A stretch of DNA of 64,000 nt, from assembly GCA_016185245.1 (NCBI GenBank), contig JACPNZ010000030.1:62001-126000 (forward strand). Direction: 5' to 3'. Below, in pieces: positions 1 to 9,676 of this stretch. The stretch comes from Hyphomicrobiales bacterium. Lineage in GTDB: Bacteria > Pseudomonadota > Alphaproteobacteria > Rhizobiales > Aestuariivirgaceae. Made by a program: the position numbers and the translations under genes. The number at the start of each line of letters is the position of its first letter. Positions within the stretch are counted from its first letter, which is position 1. The notes beneath the pieces are model-generated. The model made no database searches, was not told the DNA's origin, and saw only the letters and a list, made by a program, of their open reading frames with translations.

Positions 1-910
1 CGCCGGCCACGGCTTCACGGTGGTCGATGCCTTTTCGCGCATTGTGCGCCTGGGCGAGACCCTGTCGCAGACCGGAAAACTCACCGACCAGGCCATGGGC
101 CGTACCATCGATGCGCTGCGGGTCTGCGCCAACAAACTCAAATGGCGGAATGTGGGGCGCACCCGGCTGGTTGCCACCGAAGCCTGCCGCAGTGCCGCCA
201 ACGGAGCCGAGTTCATCGCCCGGGTGAAGGCCGAAACCGGGCTGGGGCTCGAGGTGATCGACCGGGAGACCGAGGCGGAACTCGCCGCCACCGGGGCCGA
301 GCCGCTGATCGACCCGGCCGCGGCGTCGGCCCTAGTTTTCGACATCGGCGGCGGCTCGACCGAAGTCATGTGGATGGAACGGCGGGGGCCGCGCTTTAAG
401 ATCGCCGCCTGGACCTCGCTGGCTGTCGGCGTCGTTACCATTTCCGAGCGCTTTGGCGGCGGAATTGACGTTACGGCATCGTCCTTTGCCGCCATGCGCG
501 CCTATCTCCGTCCGATGGTGGCCGAGTTCGTCGGAAAGGTTACCGAGTTGGGCGGCACGGCCCCGGTGCCGAGCCATCTGCTCGGCACCTCCGGCACCGT
601 CACCACCATCGCCGGGGTGCAATTGGGCCTGGCCCGCTACGACCGCTCGCGGGTCGACGGCTGCTGGCTTGCCTCGGCCGACACCGGCCGGGTGACGGCC
701 GAGCTTCTCGCCATGAGCTACGAGCAGCGCGCCGCCAACCCGTGCATCGGCCGGGAGCGGGCCGACCTCGTTCTCGCCGGCTGCGCCATCCTCGAGGAAA
801 TCCGCCTGGCCTTTCCGGCTCCGCGCATCCGCGTTGCCGACCGGGGTCTGCGCGAAGGCATTCTCACCCAGCTGATGAAGCAGGACGGCACCTACGGGAG
901 GGTGCCATGA
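1..910 (+). CDS. ppx: Exopolyphosphatase / pppGpp phosphohydrolase (Ppx/GppA family), 5' partial
   Basis: Ppx/GppA enzymes cut terminal phosphate from polyphosphate or pppGpp and belong to the ASKHA (actin/Hsp70-like) fold. The reading frame is open from base 2, so the gene begins upstream of the window. The missing part should hold the first phosphate loop (DLGTNN type). The second phosphate loop is visible as FDIGGGSTEV, followed by the family motif GTSGTVTTIAG and a C-terminal VADRGLREGIL segment. The stop codon overlaps the rlmE start in an ATGA arrangement at 907-910, so the two genes are translationally coupled, a common alphaproteobacterial pairing. Family assignment is firm; whether polyphosphate or pppGpp is the main substrate cannot be read from the sequence. 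Confidence 0.9.
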   Translation, partial: AGHGFTVVDAFSRIVRLGETLSQTGKLTDQAMGRTIDALRVCANKLKWRNVGRTRLVATEACRSAANGAEFIARVKAETGLGLEVIDRETEAELAATGAEPLIDPAAASALVFDIGGGSTEVMWMERRGPRFKIAAWTSLAVGVVTISERFGGGIDVTASSFAAMRAYLRPMVAEFVGKVTELGGTAPVPSHLLGTSGTVTTIAGVQLGLARYDRSRVDGCWLASADTGRVTAELLAMSYEQRAANPCIGRERADLVLAGCAILEEIRLAFPAPRIRVADRGLREGILTQLMKQDGTYGRVP

Positions 911-1602
911 GTCGGCCGGGCTCGGGCAAGGCCCGGGGCAGCCGCGCCCTCAAGGAGCGGGTGAGGACCGGCAAGGGCCGTACCGTGTCGCAAAAGATCT
1001 GGCTCGAGCGCCAGCTCAACGACCCCTATGTCAAGGAAGCGCGGAAGCTCGGCTACCGCTCGCGCGCCGCCTTCAAGCTCATTGAGATCGACGACAAGTA
1101 CCGGTTCCTCAAGCCCGGCGGGCGGGTGGTTGACCTCGGTGCCGCACCCGGTGGCTGGAGCCAGGTGGCGGCACAGCGGGTTGCCGCCGAGAAGGGGAGG
1201 GGCAAGGTTGTCGCCATCGACATGCATGGCATGGACCCGATCCCGGCAGTCACCATCCTGCACAAGGATTTCTACGATGCCGATGCGCCTTCGCTGTTGA
1301 TCGCGGCATTGGGCGGTGAAAAGGCCGACTGTGTGCTCTCCGACATGGCGGCCCATGCCACCGGCCATCGTCAGACCGATCACATCAACATCATGGCGCT
1401 GGCCGAGGCGGGCTATGACTTCGCCAGGACCATCCTCAAGCCCGGCGGCACCTATCTCGCCAAGGTCCTGCGCGGCGGCACCGAAGGCGATCTCCTCAAG
1501 CTGATGAAACTGGACTTCGCCACGGTCCGCCACGTGAAACCGATGGCGTCGCGCGACGAGTCGGCCGAGTTGTTTGTGCTGGCAACGGGGTTCAGGGGGT
1601 AA
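907..1602 (+). CDS. rlmE: 23S rRNA (uridine-2'-O)-methyltransferase RlmE
   Basis: RlmE (FtsJ/RrmJ) methylates U2552 of 23S rRNA using SAM, late in 50S assembly. The 231-residue product has the SAM motif VDLGAAPGGWSQ and the family catalytic residues in context: Lys in SRAAFKL, Asp in LSDMAAH, Lys in LAKVLRGG and Glu in RDESAELFV. The start at 907 was chosen because it overlaps the ppx stop and removes an unrelated upstream extension. The last 288 bases (1311-1598) are repeated at 2236-2523. This copy ends FRG-stop while the downstream copy ends FRGGQR, so the stop of the intact gene is supplied by inserted DNA. The gene looks functional. Confidence 0.95.
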   Translation: MSRPGSGKARGSRALKERVRTGKGRTVSQKIWLERQLNDPYVKEARKLGYRSRAAFKLIEIDDKYRFLKPGGRVVDLGAAPGGWSQVAAQRVAAEKGRGKVVAIDMHGMDPIPAVTILHKDFYDADAPSLLIAALGGEKADCVLSDMAAHATGHRQTDHINIMALAEAGYDFARTILKPGGTYLAKVLRGGTEGDLLKLMKLDFATVRHVKPMASRDESAELFVLATGFRG

Positions 1603-2523
1603 GAGTTAGATGAAACGACTCACCTTCGACACTGAGAGTAATTACTTCATGCCACCCGGGTCGGGGATTGGTAGCGTTGACGCGCATCGGGATTACTGGC
1701 GCGGCAAGAATCTGAGATTTGATTGCGGTGTTGTTTTCGAGGAGGAGACAGGAAAGTATCGCGAGTTCGACGATAAACAAACTTTCGATTTGCTTGCGCT
1801 TTTGACGACTGCAGCTGAATTGGTCTCGCACAGCGGCCCGAGAGTCGATCTCATTGTTCTTGAGCATGCATGCGGTGAAGACCGCGTTGCCCCGCTGCAT
1901 CGTATTAAACATCATGACTTGATGGAAATCCATAACATGGTGAGTTTAGATGATCTCTCAAAGGATTACATAGGCCCGTTCGACTTTAGAGTTATGGAAA
2001 CGAGATACAGGCAGCGAATTGGGGCCCTGGACGCTGAATGCAAGCGCGTGAATTGGTCCGATCATGCTAACTTCATTGCAACTAAAATGGCAAAGGCGCG
2101 ATACGATGTTGAGCGAACATATGCCGTTTTCAGGTCAGTCTCCGGCAGGTAGACTTACTCCATACACGGAACACGTTGCGCCTTTGCAGCGAACTCGAGG
2201 GCCAGGAACCGGCGCCGCATCTCCGCGAAGAAGCGGGGCGGTGAAAAGGCCGACTGTGTGCTCTCCGACATGGCGGCCCATGCCACCGGCCACCGTCAGA
2301 CCGATCACATCAACATCATGGCGCTGGCCGAGGCGGGTTATGATTTTGCCCGCACCATCCTCAAGCCCGGCGGCACCTATCTCGCCAAGGTGCTGCGCGG
2401 CGGCACCGAAGGCGACCTCCTCAAGCTGATGAAACTGGACTTCGCCACGGTCCGCCACGTGAAACCGATGGCGTCGCGCGACGAGTCGGCCGAGTTGTTT
2501 GTGCTGGCAACGGGGTTCAGGGG
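1311..2523 (+). repeat. 288-bp direct repeat of the rlmE 3' end flanking an insert
   Basis: Bases 1311-1598 and 2236-2523 align without gaps at a constant offset of 925. I count 8 mismatches in 288, all synonymous in the rlmE frame (for example AGG versus CGC for Arg). The interior 1599-2235 is the inserted DNA with the nuclease gene. Both copies therefore look like pieces of genuinely translated rlmE genes, not one functional copy and one decaying copy. Confidence 0.9.
1610..2152 (+). CDS. Predicted DEDD-type 3'-5' exonuclease-like protein (inserted gene)
   Basis: This 180-residue protein has a pattern resembling DnaQ/PolB-type DEDD exonucleases. FDTES near the N-terminus gives the D-x-E pair (D7, E9). 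ELVSHSGPRVDLIVLE matches the second motif (D80). HHDLMEI supplies another Asp (D103), and RYDVERTYAVF resembles the last motif (Y165, D166). The assignment is by eye and not certain. The gene starts 7 bases after the rlmE stop, is visibly lower in GC than its neighbours and uses AT-ending codons freely, all signs of recent transfer. It lies between two copies of the rlmE 3' end, so it forms most of the inserted segment. Its substrate is unknown. Confidence 0.6.
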   Translation: MKRLTFDTESNYFMPPGSGIGSVDAHRDYWRGKNLRFDCGVVFEEETGKYREFDDKQTFDLLALLTTAAELVSHSGPRVDLIVLEHACGEDRVAPLHRIKHHDLMEIHNMVSLDDLSKDYIGPFDFRVMETRYRQRIGALDAECKRVNWSDHANFIATKMAKARYDVERTYAVFRSVSGR

Positions 2524-2536
2524 CGGTCAGCGCTAG
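2236..2536 (+). pseudogene. Duplicated 3' fragment of rlmE
   Basis: This fragment encodes the last third of RlmE (from GGEKADCVLSDMAAH to FRGGQR) in frame, but has no start codon region, SAM motif or N-terminal lysine. It holds three of the four catalytic residues and cannot be an enzyme alone. It keeps a longer natural-looking C-terminus (GGQR) than the intact copy. Most likely it is the displaced end of the original gene after integration of the 1599-2235 segment. Confidence 0.85.
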
Positions 2537-2565
2537 GGCGGGATGAGCATTGATTGACCCACCCA

Positions 2566-2664
2566 ATTCTCTCCATCACCGGCCTTGAGCCGGTGAACCA
2601 GTCTTGCAACGCTCTCGCTGGCTGAATGCCTGGATGGCAGGCTCAAGGCCTGCCATGGAGAGAA
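2566..2664. repeat. Nested palindromic intergenic element (REP-like)
   Basis: Two perfect hairpins, CACCGGC (2577-2583) with GCCGGTG (2589-2595) and GGCAGGC (2636-2642) with GCCTGCC (2648-2654), sit inside an outer inverted repeat, ATTCTCTCCAT (2566-2576) with ATGGAGAGAA (2655-2664). The arrangement resembles the small palindromic elements scattered between alphaproteobacterial genes. No coding function. Confidence 0.7.
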
Positions 2665-2814
2665 GAAAATTCGCAAGTGATTCAGTCAATGGTCATCCGG
2701 CTTTAGGGCCGGTTGATCCGGCGCGGGAGGCTATCCACGGCAGCGTCGCCGTGCTTCACTCTCCTTCGCGCTGACTCCACCGTGCCGGGCGGCGGACAAC
2801 AGGGGACACCGGCA

Positions 2815-3042
2815 ATGACCGCCGACTCGCCGGCCGGCCCAAAACTCATGAGTTTCGCCGCGGTCATCAGCACCGCGACGGTGATTGGCGTCGGCAACGC
2901 CATGTTGACGCCCTCGATCTCCATCCGGGTCGAGGCGGCCGGCATATCGACCGCCTGGAACGGCCTGCTCGCCGCCATGCCGTCGGTCGCCATGCTGGCG
3001 TTCGCCTCGCTGCGGGCACCGCGCGCCGTGGTGGCGGGGTAG
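2815..3042 (+). pseudogene. Relic of an MFS transporter N-terminus
   Basis: From the ATG at 2815 the frame gives about 75 residues. A first transmembrane segment (FAAVISTATVIGVGNAML) and the start of a second (GLLAAMPSVAMLAFASL) have the look of YcaD-type major facilitator proteins. The frame then stops where a full transporter would continue for another 300 residues. As I recall, an MFS gene commonly stands between rlmE and guaB in related genomes, so this is probably what remains of it. The cysteine-synthase-like gene on the opposite strand ends 6 bases away and may have replaced the rest. Confidence 0.5.
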
Positions 3043-3048
3043 TGACCT

Positions 3049-3984
3049 TCAGGTCGGCCGGAACACGTCGGTGCTCAGATAGCGCAGGCCGGAATCGACG
3101 ATGAGGGTGGCAACGGTGGCGCCGCTGCCCAGCCTTGCGGCAACTCTGAGAGCGGCGACGATGTTGGCGCCCGTCGAGGTGCCCGCGAAAATTGCTTCGT
3201 CGCGGGCCAGCTGCCGCGCCATGGCCTTGGCCGCGGCGGTCGAGACGGTGAGAATTTCATCGACCTCATCGGGCTTCCACAGGGGCGGCAGGAAGCCCAA
3301 TCCGATGCCTTCGATCTTGTGGGAGCCCGGTGGTCGTCCCGACAGCACGGCGGATTCCTCGGGCTCGACGGCGGCCACATAAAGCCCGGCCTTGTGCCGC
3401 TTCAGCGCCCGGCTCATCCCGTGCAGCGAGTGGGCGGTGCTGACGGTGTGCACAAGCGCATCGATCCGGCCCCCGGTCTGGGCCCATAATTCATCGCCAA
3501 GCCCGCTATAGCCCGCCGCGCCATCCTCGTTGTTCAATTGATCGGCCCACCAATGGCCGGGCCGCTTGCTGATTTCGCCGGCCCTGGCGATCATCGCCAG
3601 AATCAATTCCTTGGTGATCTTCTTGTTGTCGCTGACGACATCGCTGATCTCGGCGCCATAGGCCCGCATGGTCCAGCGCTTTTCCTCGCTGAAGGCGTCC
3701 GAGAAGGCGAAATGCGTCTTGTAGCCCAGGGCGCTGGCGACGAAGGCGAGCGAAATGCCGGTGGTCCCGGCGGTGTACTCGACCACCGTGCCGCCCGGCG
3801 GAAGCAGTCCCTTGGCGGCGGCCCGCTGGATGATGGTTCGCGCCAGCCGGTCCTTCATGCTGCCGGTGGGATTGGCCGATTCGAGCTTGGCGACGATGCG
3901 GGCGCTGCCTTTCGGCACGATGCTGCGCAGTTCGACCAGCGGCGTATTGCCGATGGCGTCGAGAACATGATGCAATTCAGGCAC
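3049..3984 (-). CDS. PLP-dependent cysteine synthase family protein
   Basis: The 311-residue protein is a fold-type II PLP enzyme. The N-terminus IGNTPLVEL and the PLP-binding lysine in GSMKDR (K44) are those of O-acetylserine sulfhydrylase and cystathionine beta-synthase relatives. TAGTTGISLA provides the substrate loop and GTSTGAN the phosphate-binding region. The classical cysteine synthase loop TSGNTG is replaced by TAGTTG, so the substrate may differ from O-acetylserine. The gene is alone on the minus strand, next to the MFS relic and 14 bases from the stop of the cupin gene, with which it may be co-transcribed. The family call is firm but the exact reaction is not. Confidence 0.85.
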   Translation of the reverse strand: MPELHHVLDAIGNTPLVELRSIVPKGSARIVAKLESANPTGSMKDRLARTIIQRAAAKGLLPPGGTVVEYTAGTTGISLAFVASALGYKTHFAFSDAFSEEKRWTMRAYGAEISDVVSDNKKITKELILAMIARAGEISKRPGHWWADQLNNEDGAAGYSGLGDELWAQTGGRIDALVHTVSTAHSLHGMSRALKRHKAGLYVAAVEPEESAVLSGRPPGSHKIEGIGLGFLPPLWKPDEVDEILTVSTAAAKAMARQLARDEAIFAGTSTGANIVAALRVAARLGSGATVATLIVDSGLRYLSTDVFRPT

Positions 3985-3998
3985 GTCGCCACTTCATT

Positions 3999-4346
3999 TC
4001 AGGCTGGTGGCTTCAGAACATGCAGCGAGACATAGGGCTCACTGCCGACGACCCAGCTGTCATGGGGCTCGGTCGATATGTGGAACACCATGCCGGGGAC
4101 GAGATCGACATACCCGCCGCTTTCATACTGGACGGCGCCATGGCCCGACAGCACGGTGCCGGTATGCGGGATATGGCACAGGCGCGTTCCGGCCAGCGGG
4201 GCATTGTGGACCGACCATTTCCATCCGGGCTGATAGGTGGCGCGCCCCAGTGAAACGCCGGCCACGTGGATGATCTCAAATCGGCCAAGGGGAAACTCGC
4301 GAAGCTCGTCAGGCCGCTCGAACGCCTTTAGCAACGTCCCATGCAT
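3999..4346 (-). CDS. Cupin-domain protein
   Basis: This is a small single-domain cupin of 115 residues from the ATG at 4346. GATYQPG-like (RATYQPGWKWSVH) and GHGAVQYESGGYVDLVPGMVFHI give the two cupin motifs. The metal site is only partly conserved: histidines in VHNAP, HIPHTGTV and GHGAV replace the canonical set. A longer frame from 4505 exists, but its extra 53 residues contain no cupin sequence and would use most of the guaB upstream region, so the shorter start is preferred. The gene is divergent from guaB and directly upstream of the cysteine-synthase-like gene on the same strand. Its role is unknown. Confidence 0.75.
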   Translation of the reverse strand: MHGTLLKAFERPDELREFPLGRFEIIHVAGVSLGRATYQPGWKWSVHNAPLAGTRLCHIPHTGTVLSGHGAVQYESGGYVDLVPGMVFHISTEPHDSWVVGSEPYVSLHVLKPPA

Positions 4347-4522
4347 CGCAGCGCTCCCGGCCAGGTGGAAGGCCGGAACGCTAACATGGCTGTGATCATC
4401 GAGAAAGAACAAAGGCTGTGGCCGTGGCAGCACTTTGAACCCGAATGCGGCGCCATAATCGACGCTTGCCCCCGCCGTCTTGGGGGTGTTAAGGACAGCC
4501 GCCAACCAAGCGAGTCCCCTAG

Positions 4523-6010
<1,488 letters not shown>

Positions 6011-6013
6011 GCC

Positions 6014-6439
6014 ATGACCATCACCCAATTGCTGCTGCTGCCGGCCTTCGCCCATGTGGCGTTGGTCTTGACGCTGGTCGGGCGCACCGCGGTAGGTCGC
6101 GTCAGGGCGGTGCGCGGGCGGCAGACCGACCCGAGGAAGGCAGCACTCGACAACAGCCTGTGGCCGGCTGACCTGCGCAAGATCACCAACAATTACGAGA
6201 ACCAGTTCGAGCTGCCAGTGCTCTACTACGCCGCCCTGGCCTTGCTCCTTGCCACCGGGCTCACTGACGCCGTGGCGATCACCCTCTCATGGCTGTTCAT
6301 CGCCACGCGCTTCGTGCACAGTTACATCCAGACCCACAGCAATCACCTGTTCCATCGCTTCCTCGCTTTCGCCAGCGGGGTAACGGTGCTCCTGCTGCTG
6401 TGGGCGTGGTTCGTGCTCAGGCTCTATGTGATCGGCTGA
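6014..6439 (+). CDS. MAPEG-family membrane protein
   Basis: This 141-residue integral membrane protein has about four hydrophobic segments and belongs to the MAPEG superfamily (membrane-associated, eicosanoid and glutathione metabolism). The central NNYENQFELPVLYYAALAL with the following RFVHSYIQTHSNHLFHRF segment is the family hallmark. It starts 3 bases after the guaB stop and ends 4 bases before rsmB, so it is part of the guaB operon. The substrate of bacterial members is generally unknown. A second MAPEG protein is encoded at 41734. Confidence 0.88.
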   Translation: MTITQLLLLPAFAHVALVLTLVGRTAVGRVRAVRGRQTDPRKAALDNSLWPADLRKITNNYENQFELPVLYYAALALLLATGLTDAVAITLSWLFIATRFVHSYIQTHSNHLFHRFLAFASGVTVLLLLWAWFVLRLYVIG

Positions 6440-6443
6440 TCCC

Positions 6444-7733
6444 ATGCGCCTTCCCGGCCGCACCACCGCGGCGATAGAAATCCTCGCCGAGATTTTCGAG
6501 CGCCACCGGCCGGCCTCCGAGGCGCTGAAGGATTGGGGCAAGGCCCACCGTTTCGCCGGTTCCACCGACCGCCACGCCATCGGCACGCTGGTCTATGATT
6601 GCCTGAGAAAGCGCAATTCGCTGTCGGCCCGCATGGGCGACGGCAGGCCCCGCGCCCTGGTGCTCGGGGCGCTCCACGATTTGTGGGAACAATCGGCCGA
6701 AGCGATCGCCGCCATGGCCGGCGAACAGCATGGGCCGGGGGCCCTGACGCCGGCTGAATCAACCGCCCTTGCCCGCACCATGCGCGACGACCTGCCGGCC
6801 CAGGTGCAGGGCGACCTGCCGGAATGGCTGATGCCGTCCTTTACGGCGGCCTTCGGCGAGCGGGCGGCGGAAGAGGGCGAGGCGTTGTCCCGCCGGGCGC
6901 CCATCGATCTGCGCGCCAACACGCTGAAGGCTGCCCGCGAGGAGGTGCTCGAGGCGCTGAAGAAATACGGCGCCCTGCCGGGGCCGCTCTCGCCCTGGGT
7001 CGTGCGGATTGCGCCGCCGGGGCCGGAGGCGCGCAATGCCAATGTCGAAGCCGAGCCCGCCCATGGCCGGGGCTGGTTCGAAGTGCAGGATGCGGCCTCG
7101 CAAGTGGGCGCCCTGATGACGGGAGCCCGGCCCGGCGAGTCGGTTGCCGATATCTGTGCCGGTTCCGGCGGCAAGACGCTGGCGCTTGCCGCCATGATGA
7201 AAAACCAGGGCAGGCTCATCGCCCACGATAGCGATCGCCATCGCCTGCGGCCGATCTTCGAGCGCCTCACGCGGTCGGGGGCCTCGATGGTCGAAGTGAT
7301 CGCGGCCGATGAGGGCGAGAGGCTGTCAACCTTCGACGGCTTCGACTGCGTGCTGGTCGATGCCCCGTGCTCGGGCTCCGGCACCTGGCGGCGGAAGCCT
7401 GACGGCAAGTGGCGGCTCACTTCCAAGCAATTGCAACAAAGAATCAAAGAGCAACAGCAAGTCCTTGAAAGGGCAGCAAAACTTGTGAAACCCGGCGGGC
7501 GCCTCGTTTACCTCACCTGTTCCGTGCTGCCGGAGGAAAATTCAGCCCAGGTCTCCGTCTTTCTTGCCACCCACCGCGACTTCATGGTCATTCCCTATCG
7601 AGAGCAATGGCGCATAGCGACCGAGAGCGAGCCGCCGGTATCGGCGGATGGATCGGACCAGACCCTGCTGCTCACCCCGGCCCGACACGAAACCGACGGG
7701 TTCTTCGTGGCGGTGATGAAGAGGAGTGGATAG
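6444..7733 (+). CDS. rsmB: RsmB/NOP-family rRNA (cytosine-C5)-methyltransferase
   Basis: The protein (429 residues) resembles Sun/RsmB, which makes m5C967 in 16S rRNA. It has an N-terminal NusB-like helical half without obvious motifs. A SAM domain follows, with VADICAGSGGKTLALA, the catalytic VDAPCSGSGTWRRKPD and the second conserved cysteine in LVYLTCSVLPEEN. The start at 6444 lies 4 bases after the MAPEG stop. The end of the gene faces mntR. Core position between guaB and guaA fits the usual alphaproteobacterial order. The exact target base is inferred from the family. Confidence 0.88.
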   Translation: MRLPGRTTAAIEILAEIFERHRPASEALKDWGKAHRFAGSTDRHAIGTLVYDCLRKRNSLSARMGDGRPRALVLGALHDLWEQSAEAIAAMAGEQHGPGALTPAESTALARTMRDDLPAQVQGDLPEWLMPSFTAAFGERAAEEGEALSRRAPIDLRANTLKAAREEVLEALKKYGALPGPLSPWVVRIAPPGPEARNANVEAEPAHGRGWFEVQDAASQVGALMTGARPGESVADICAGSGGKTLALAAMMKNQGRLIAHDSDRHRLRPIFERLTRSGASMVEVIAADEGERLSTFDGFDCVLVDAPCSGSGTWRRKPDGKWRLTSKQLQQRIKEQQQVLERAAKLVKPGGRLVYLTCSVLPEENSAQVSVFLATHRDFMVIPYREQWRIATESEPPVSADGSDQTLLLTPARHETDGFFVAVMKRSG

Positions 7734-7773
7734 GGAGTGGCGAACAGGGGGTGACGCCCACGATACTCGCTAC

Positions 7774-8211
7774 TCACCCGCTTCGCGCCAGAAACCGCGC
7801 CATGGCCTTGAGCGTCTCTTCGCTCACATGGTGCTCGATCCCTTCCGAATCGATCCGTGCCGTCTCGGCCCCGACGCCAAGGGCCAGCAGGAAGCCTTCG
7901 ACGATCTTATGCTTGCGGCGGCCGTCCTCGGCCATTTTCCAGCCGTCACCGGTCAGGAAGATGGCGCGGTAAGGTTCCTGGCTGACGAGCCCTGCATCCT
8001 GCAGGCGCTTCAAGGTCTTGACCACCGTGGCATTGGCGACACCCAGACGCAGCGCGATATCGGTGCCGCGGGCTTCGCCGCGCTCGTCGATCAGGTCGGC
8101 GATCAGTTCGACATAGTCCTCGGCCAGTTCCGTCAGGTGATCGGCGCGGATGCGCCGGAAGGCGGCCGAGCGCAGCTTCGCCGACGAATTCCTTTTTCCT
8201 GCCAATGCCAT
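7774..8211 (-). CDS. mntR: DtxR-family manganese-responsive regulator MntR
   Basis: MntR is a manganese-sensing winged-helix repressor. The 145-residue protein shows the DtxR-type order: an HTH with ARGTDIALRLGVANATVVKTLKRLQDAGLV, a wing (LTGDG) and a dimerisation domain with the metal-ligand-type segment EGIEHHVSEETL. It lacks a C-terminal SH3-like domain, as expected for MntR and not for DtxR/IdeR. It is divergently transcribed from mntH with a 69-bp shared control region holding a perfect TTTAGC-N4-GCTAAA palindrome. The pairing makes repression of mntH in high manganese the likely job. Confidence 0.9.
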   Translation of the reverse strand: MALAGKRNSSAKLRSAAFRRIRADHLTELAEDYVELIADLIDERGEARGTDIALRLGVANATVVKTLKRLQDAGLVSQEPYRAIFLTGDGWKMAEDGRRKHKIVEGFLLALGVGAETARIDSEGIEHHVSEETLKAMARFLARSG

Positions 8212-8255
8212 CGCAGTCCGTCACGGTTTCGCGAAGATTAGCCTATTGACTATAG

Positions 8256-8271
8256 TTTAGCCAATGCTAAA
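8256..8271. promoter_or_regulatory. MntR-type operator between mntR and mntH
   Basis: TTTAGCCAATGCTAAA is a perfect 6-4-6 palindrome lying 9 bases before the mntH ATG. A plausible sigma-70 promoter for mntH overlaps it: TTGACT (8246-8251) and TAAATT (8268-8273) with a 16-base spacer. Repressor binding would cover the -10 region. Confidence 0.7.
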
Positions 8272-8280
8272 TTTACCCGC

Positions 8281-9627
8281 ATGACTGACGATAGCCTGGT
8301 CCTCGAACGTTCCTCCGGCTGGCGCCGCCAGCATGGCGAACCCTCGCTCGCCGAGGTCTTCCGCACCATCCACATCAACCGCTCGGGCGGGTTGTGGCGC
8401 CGCGCGCTAGCCTTCGTCGGACCGGGCTATCTCGTCGCCGTGGGTTATATGGATCCGGGTAACTGGGCCACTTCCATCGCCGGCGGGGCCCAATTCGGCT
8501 ATACGCTGCTGACGGTGGCGATGCTCTCCAACATCATGGCGATCATTCTGCAGTCGCTGTGCGCAAGACTGGCCATCGGCTCGGGCCGCGACCTCGCCCA
8601 GGCCTGCCGCGATGCCTTCCCGAAGCCGGTGACGTGGATTCTCTGGCTCTTCGCCGAAATCGCCATCGTCGCCACCGACATCGCCGAAGTGGTGGGTACC
8701 GCCATCGGCCTCAACCTCCTGTTCGGCATCCCGCTGGAACTGGGCGTCGTAATTACCGCACTCGATGTGTTCGTCATTCTCGCGCTGCAAAGGCTGGGCT
8801 TCCGCTGGATCGAGGCTTTCGTTATTTCGCTGCTGGGCGTGATCTTCGTCAGCTTCTTTTTCCAGATCGCGCTCGCCGATCCCGACTGGCGCGGCGTCAT
8901 CCTCGGCTTCGCGCCCACCGTCGAGATCGTCAGGAACCCGGCCATGCTCTATCTGGCGCTGGGCATCATCGGCGCCACCGTCATGCCGCACAATCTCTAT
9001 CTCCATTCCGGCATCGTGCAGACGCGCAACTATGGCCATACGCTGCCGGAAAAGCGCGAGGCGCTGAAATTCGCCACCATCGACTCGACCGTGGCGCTGA
9101 TGTTTGCGCTCTTGGTCAATGCCTCGATCCTGATCCTCGCGGCGGCCACCTTCAACCGCGCTGGGCGCACCGGCGTGGCCCAGCTTAGCGACGCCCATGC
9201 CATGCTGGCGCCGCTGCTCGGCTCGCTGTTGGCGCCCAAGCTCTTCGCCATCTCGCTGCTTGCCTGCGGTCTCAATTCGACGATCACCGCCACCTTGGCG
9301 GGCCAGATCGTCATGGAAGGCTTCCTCGATATCAAACTGCCGGCCTGGGCGCGGCGCCTGATCACCCGCCTGATCGCCATCGTTCCAGCGGCCGGCGTCA
9401 CCATATATTTTGGCGCGGAGGGCACCGGCCTGCTGCTCGTCCTTAGCCAGGTGGTGCTCGCCTTTCAGCTGCCCTTCGCCATTTTGCCGCTGGTCATGTT
9501 CACCAGCGATCGGGCGAAGATGGGAGCTCTCGTCGCGCCGGGCTGGCTCACCGCCGTCTCGGCCGCCGTCGGCGCCCTCATCATCGGGCTCAATGTCAAG
9601 CTGATCTACGACCTGCTCTTCGGCTGA
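8281..9627 (+). CDS. mntH: Nramp-family manganese (divalent metal) transporter MntH
   Basis: MntH is a proton-coupled importer of Mn(II) and related ions in the inner membrane. The 448-residue protein has about 11 hydrophobic segments. The DPGN metal-binding motif (MDPGNWATS) is in TM1 and the [13 protein letters not shown] motif in TM6, both diagnostic of Nramp. The start is set at 8281 by the conserved pre-TM1 region. With the promoter placed as above, transcription would begin at or within a base or two of the ATG, so the mRNA may be leaderless. The mntR/mntH pair interrupts the usual rsmB-guaA neighbourhood. Confidence 0.95.
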   Translation: MTDDSLVLERSSGWRRQHGEPSLAEVFRTIHINRSGGLWRRALAFVGPGYLVAVGYMDPGNWATSIAGGAQFGYTLLTVAMLSNIMAIILQSLCARLAIGSGRDLAQACRDAFPKPVTWILWLFAEIAIVATDIAEVVGTAIGLNLLFGIPLELGVVITALDVFVILALQRLGFRWIEAFVISLLGVIFVSFFFQIALADPDWRGVILGFAPTVEIVRNPAMLYLALGIIGATVMPHNLYLHSGIVQTRNYGHTLPEKREALKFATIDSTVALMFALLVNASILILAAATFNRAGRTGVAQLSDAHAMLAPLLGSLLAPKLFAISLLACGLNSTITATLAGQIVMEGFLDIKLPAWARRLITRLIAIVPAAGVTIYFGAEGTGLLLVLSQVVLAFQLPFAILPLVMFTSDRAKMGALVAPGWLTAVSAAVGALIIGLNVKLIYDLLFG

Positions 9628-9676
9628 ATCCGGACACCATCTTGCAGACTCCGGCGGCCTACTTTATGGGCTCGCC

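Noticed and set aside
1592-1933. 113-codon minus-strand frame across the rlmE end and inserted gene
   Set aside because: It crosses the junction between rlmE and the insert, so it could not be an old gene, and it is antisense to the better supported nuclease frame.
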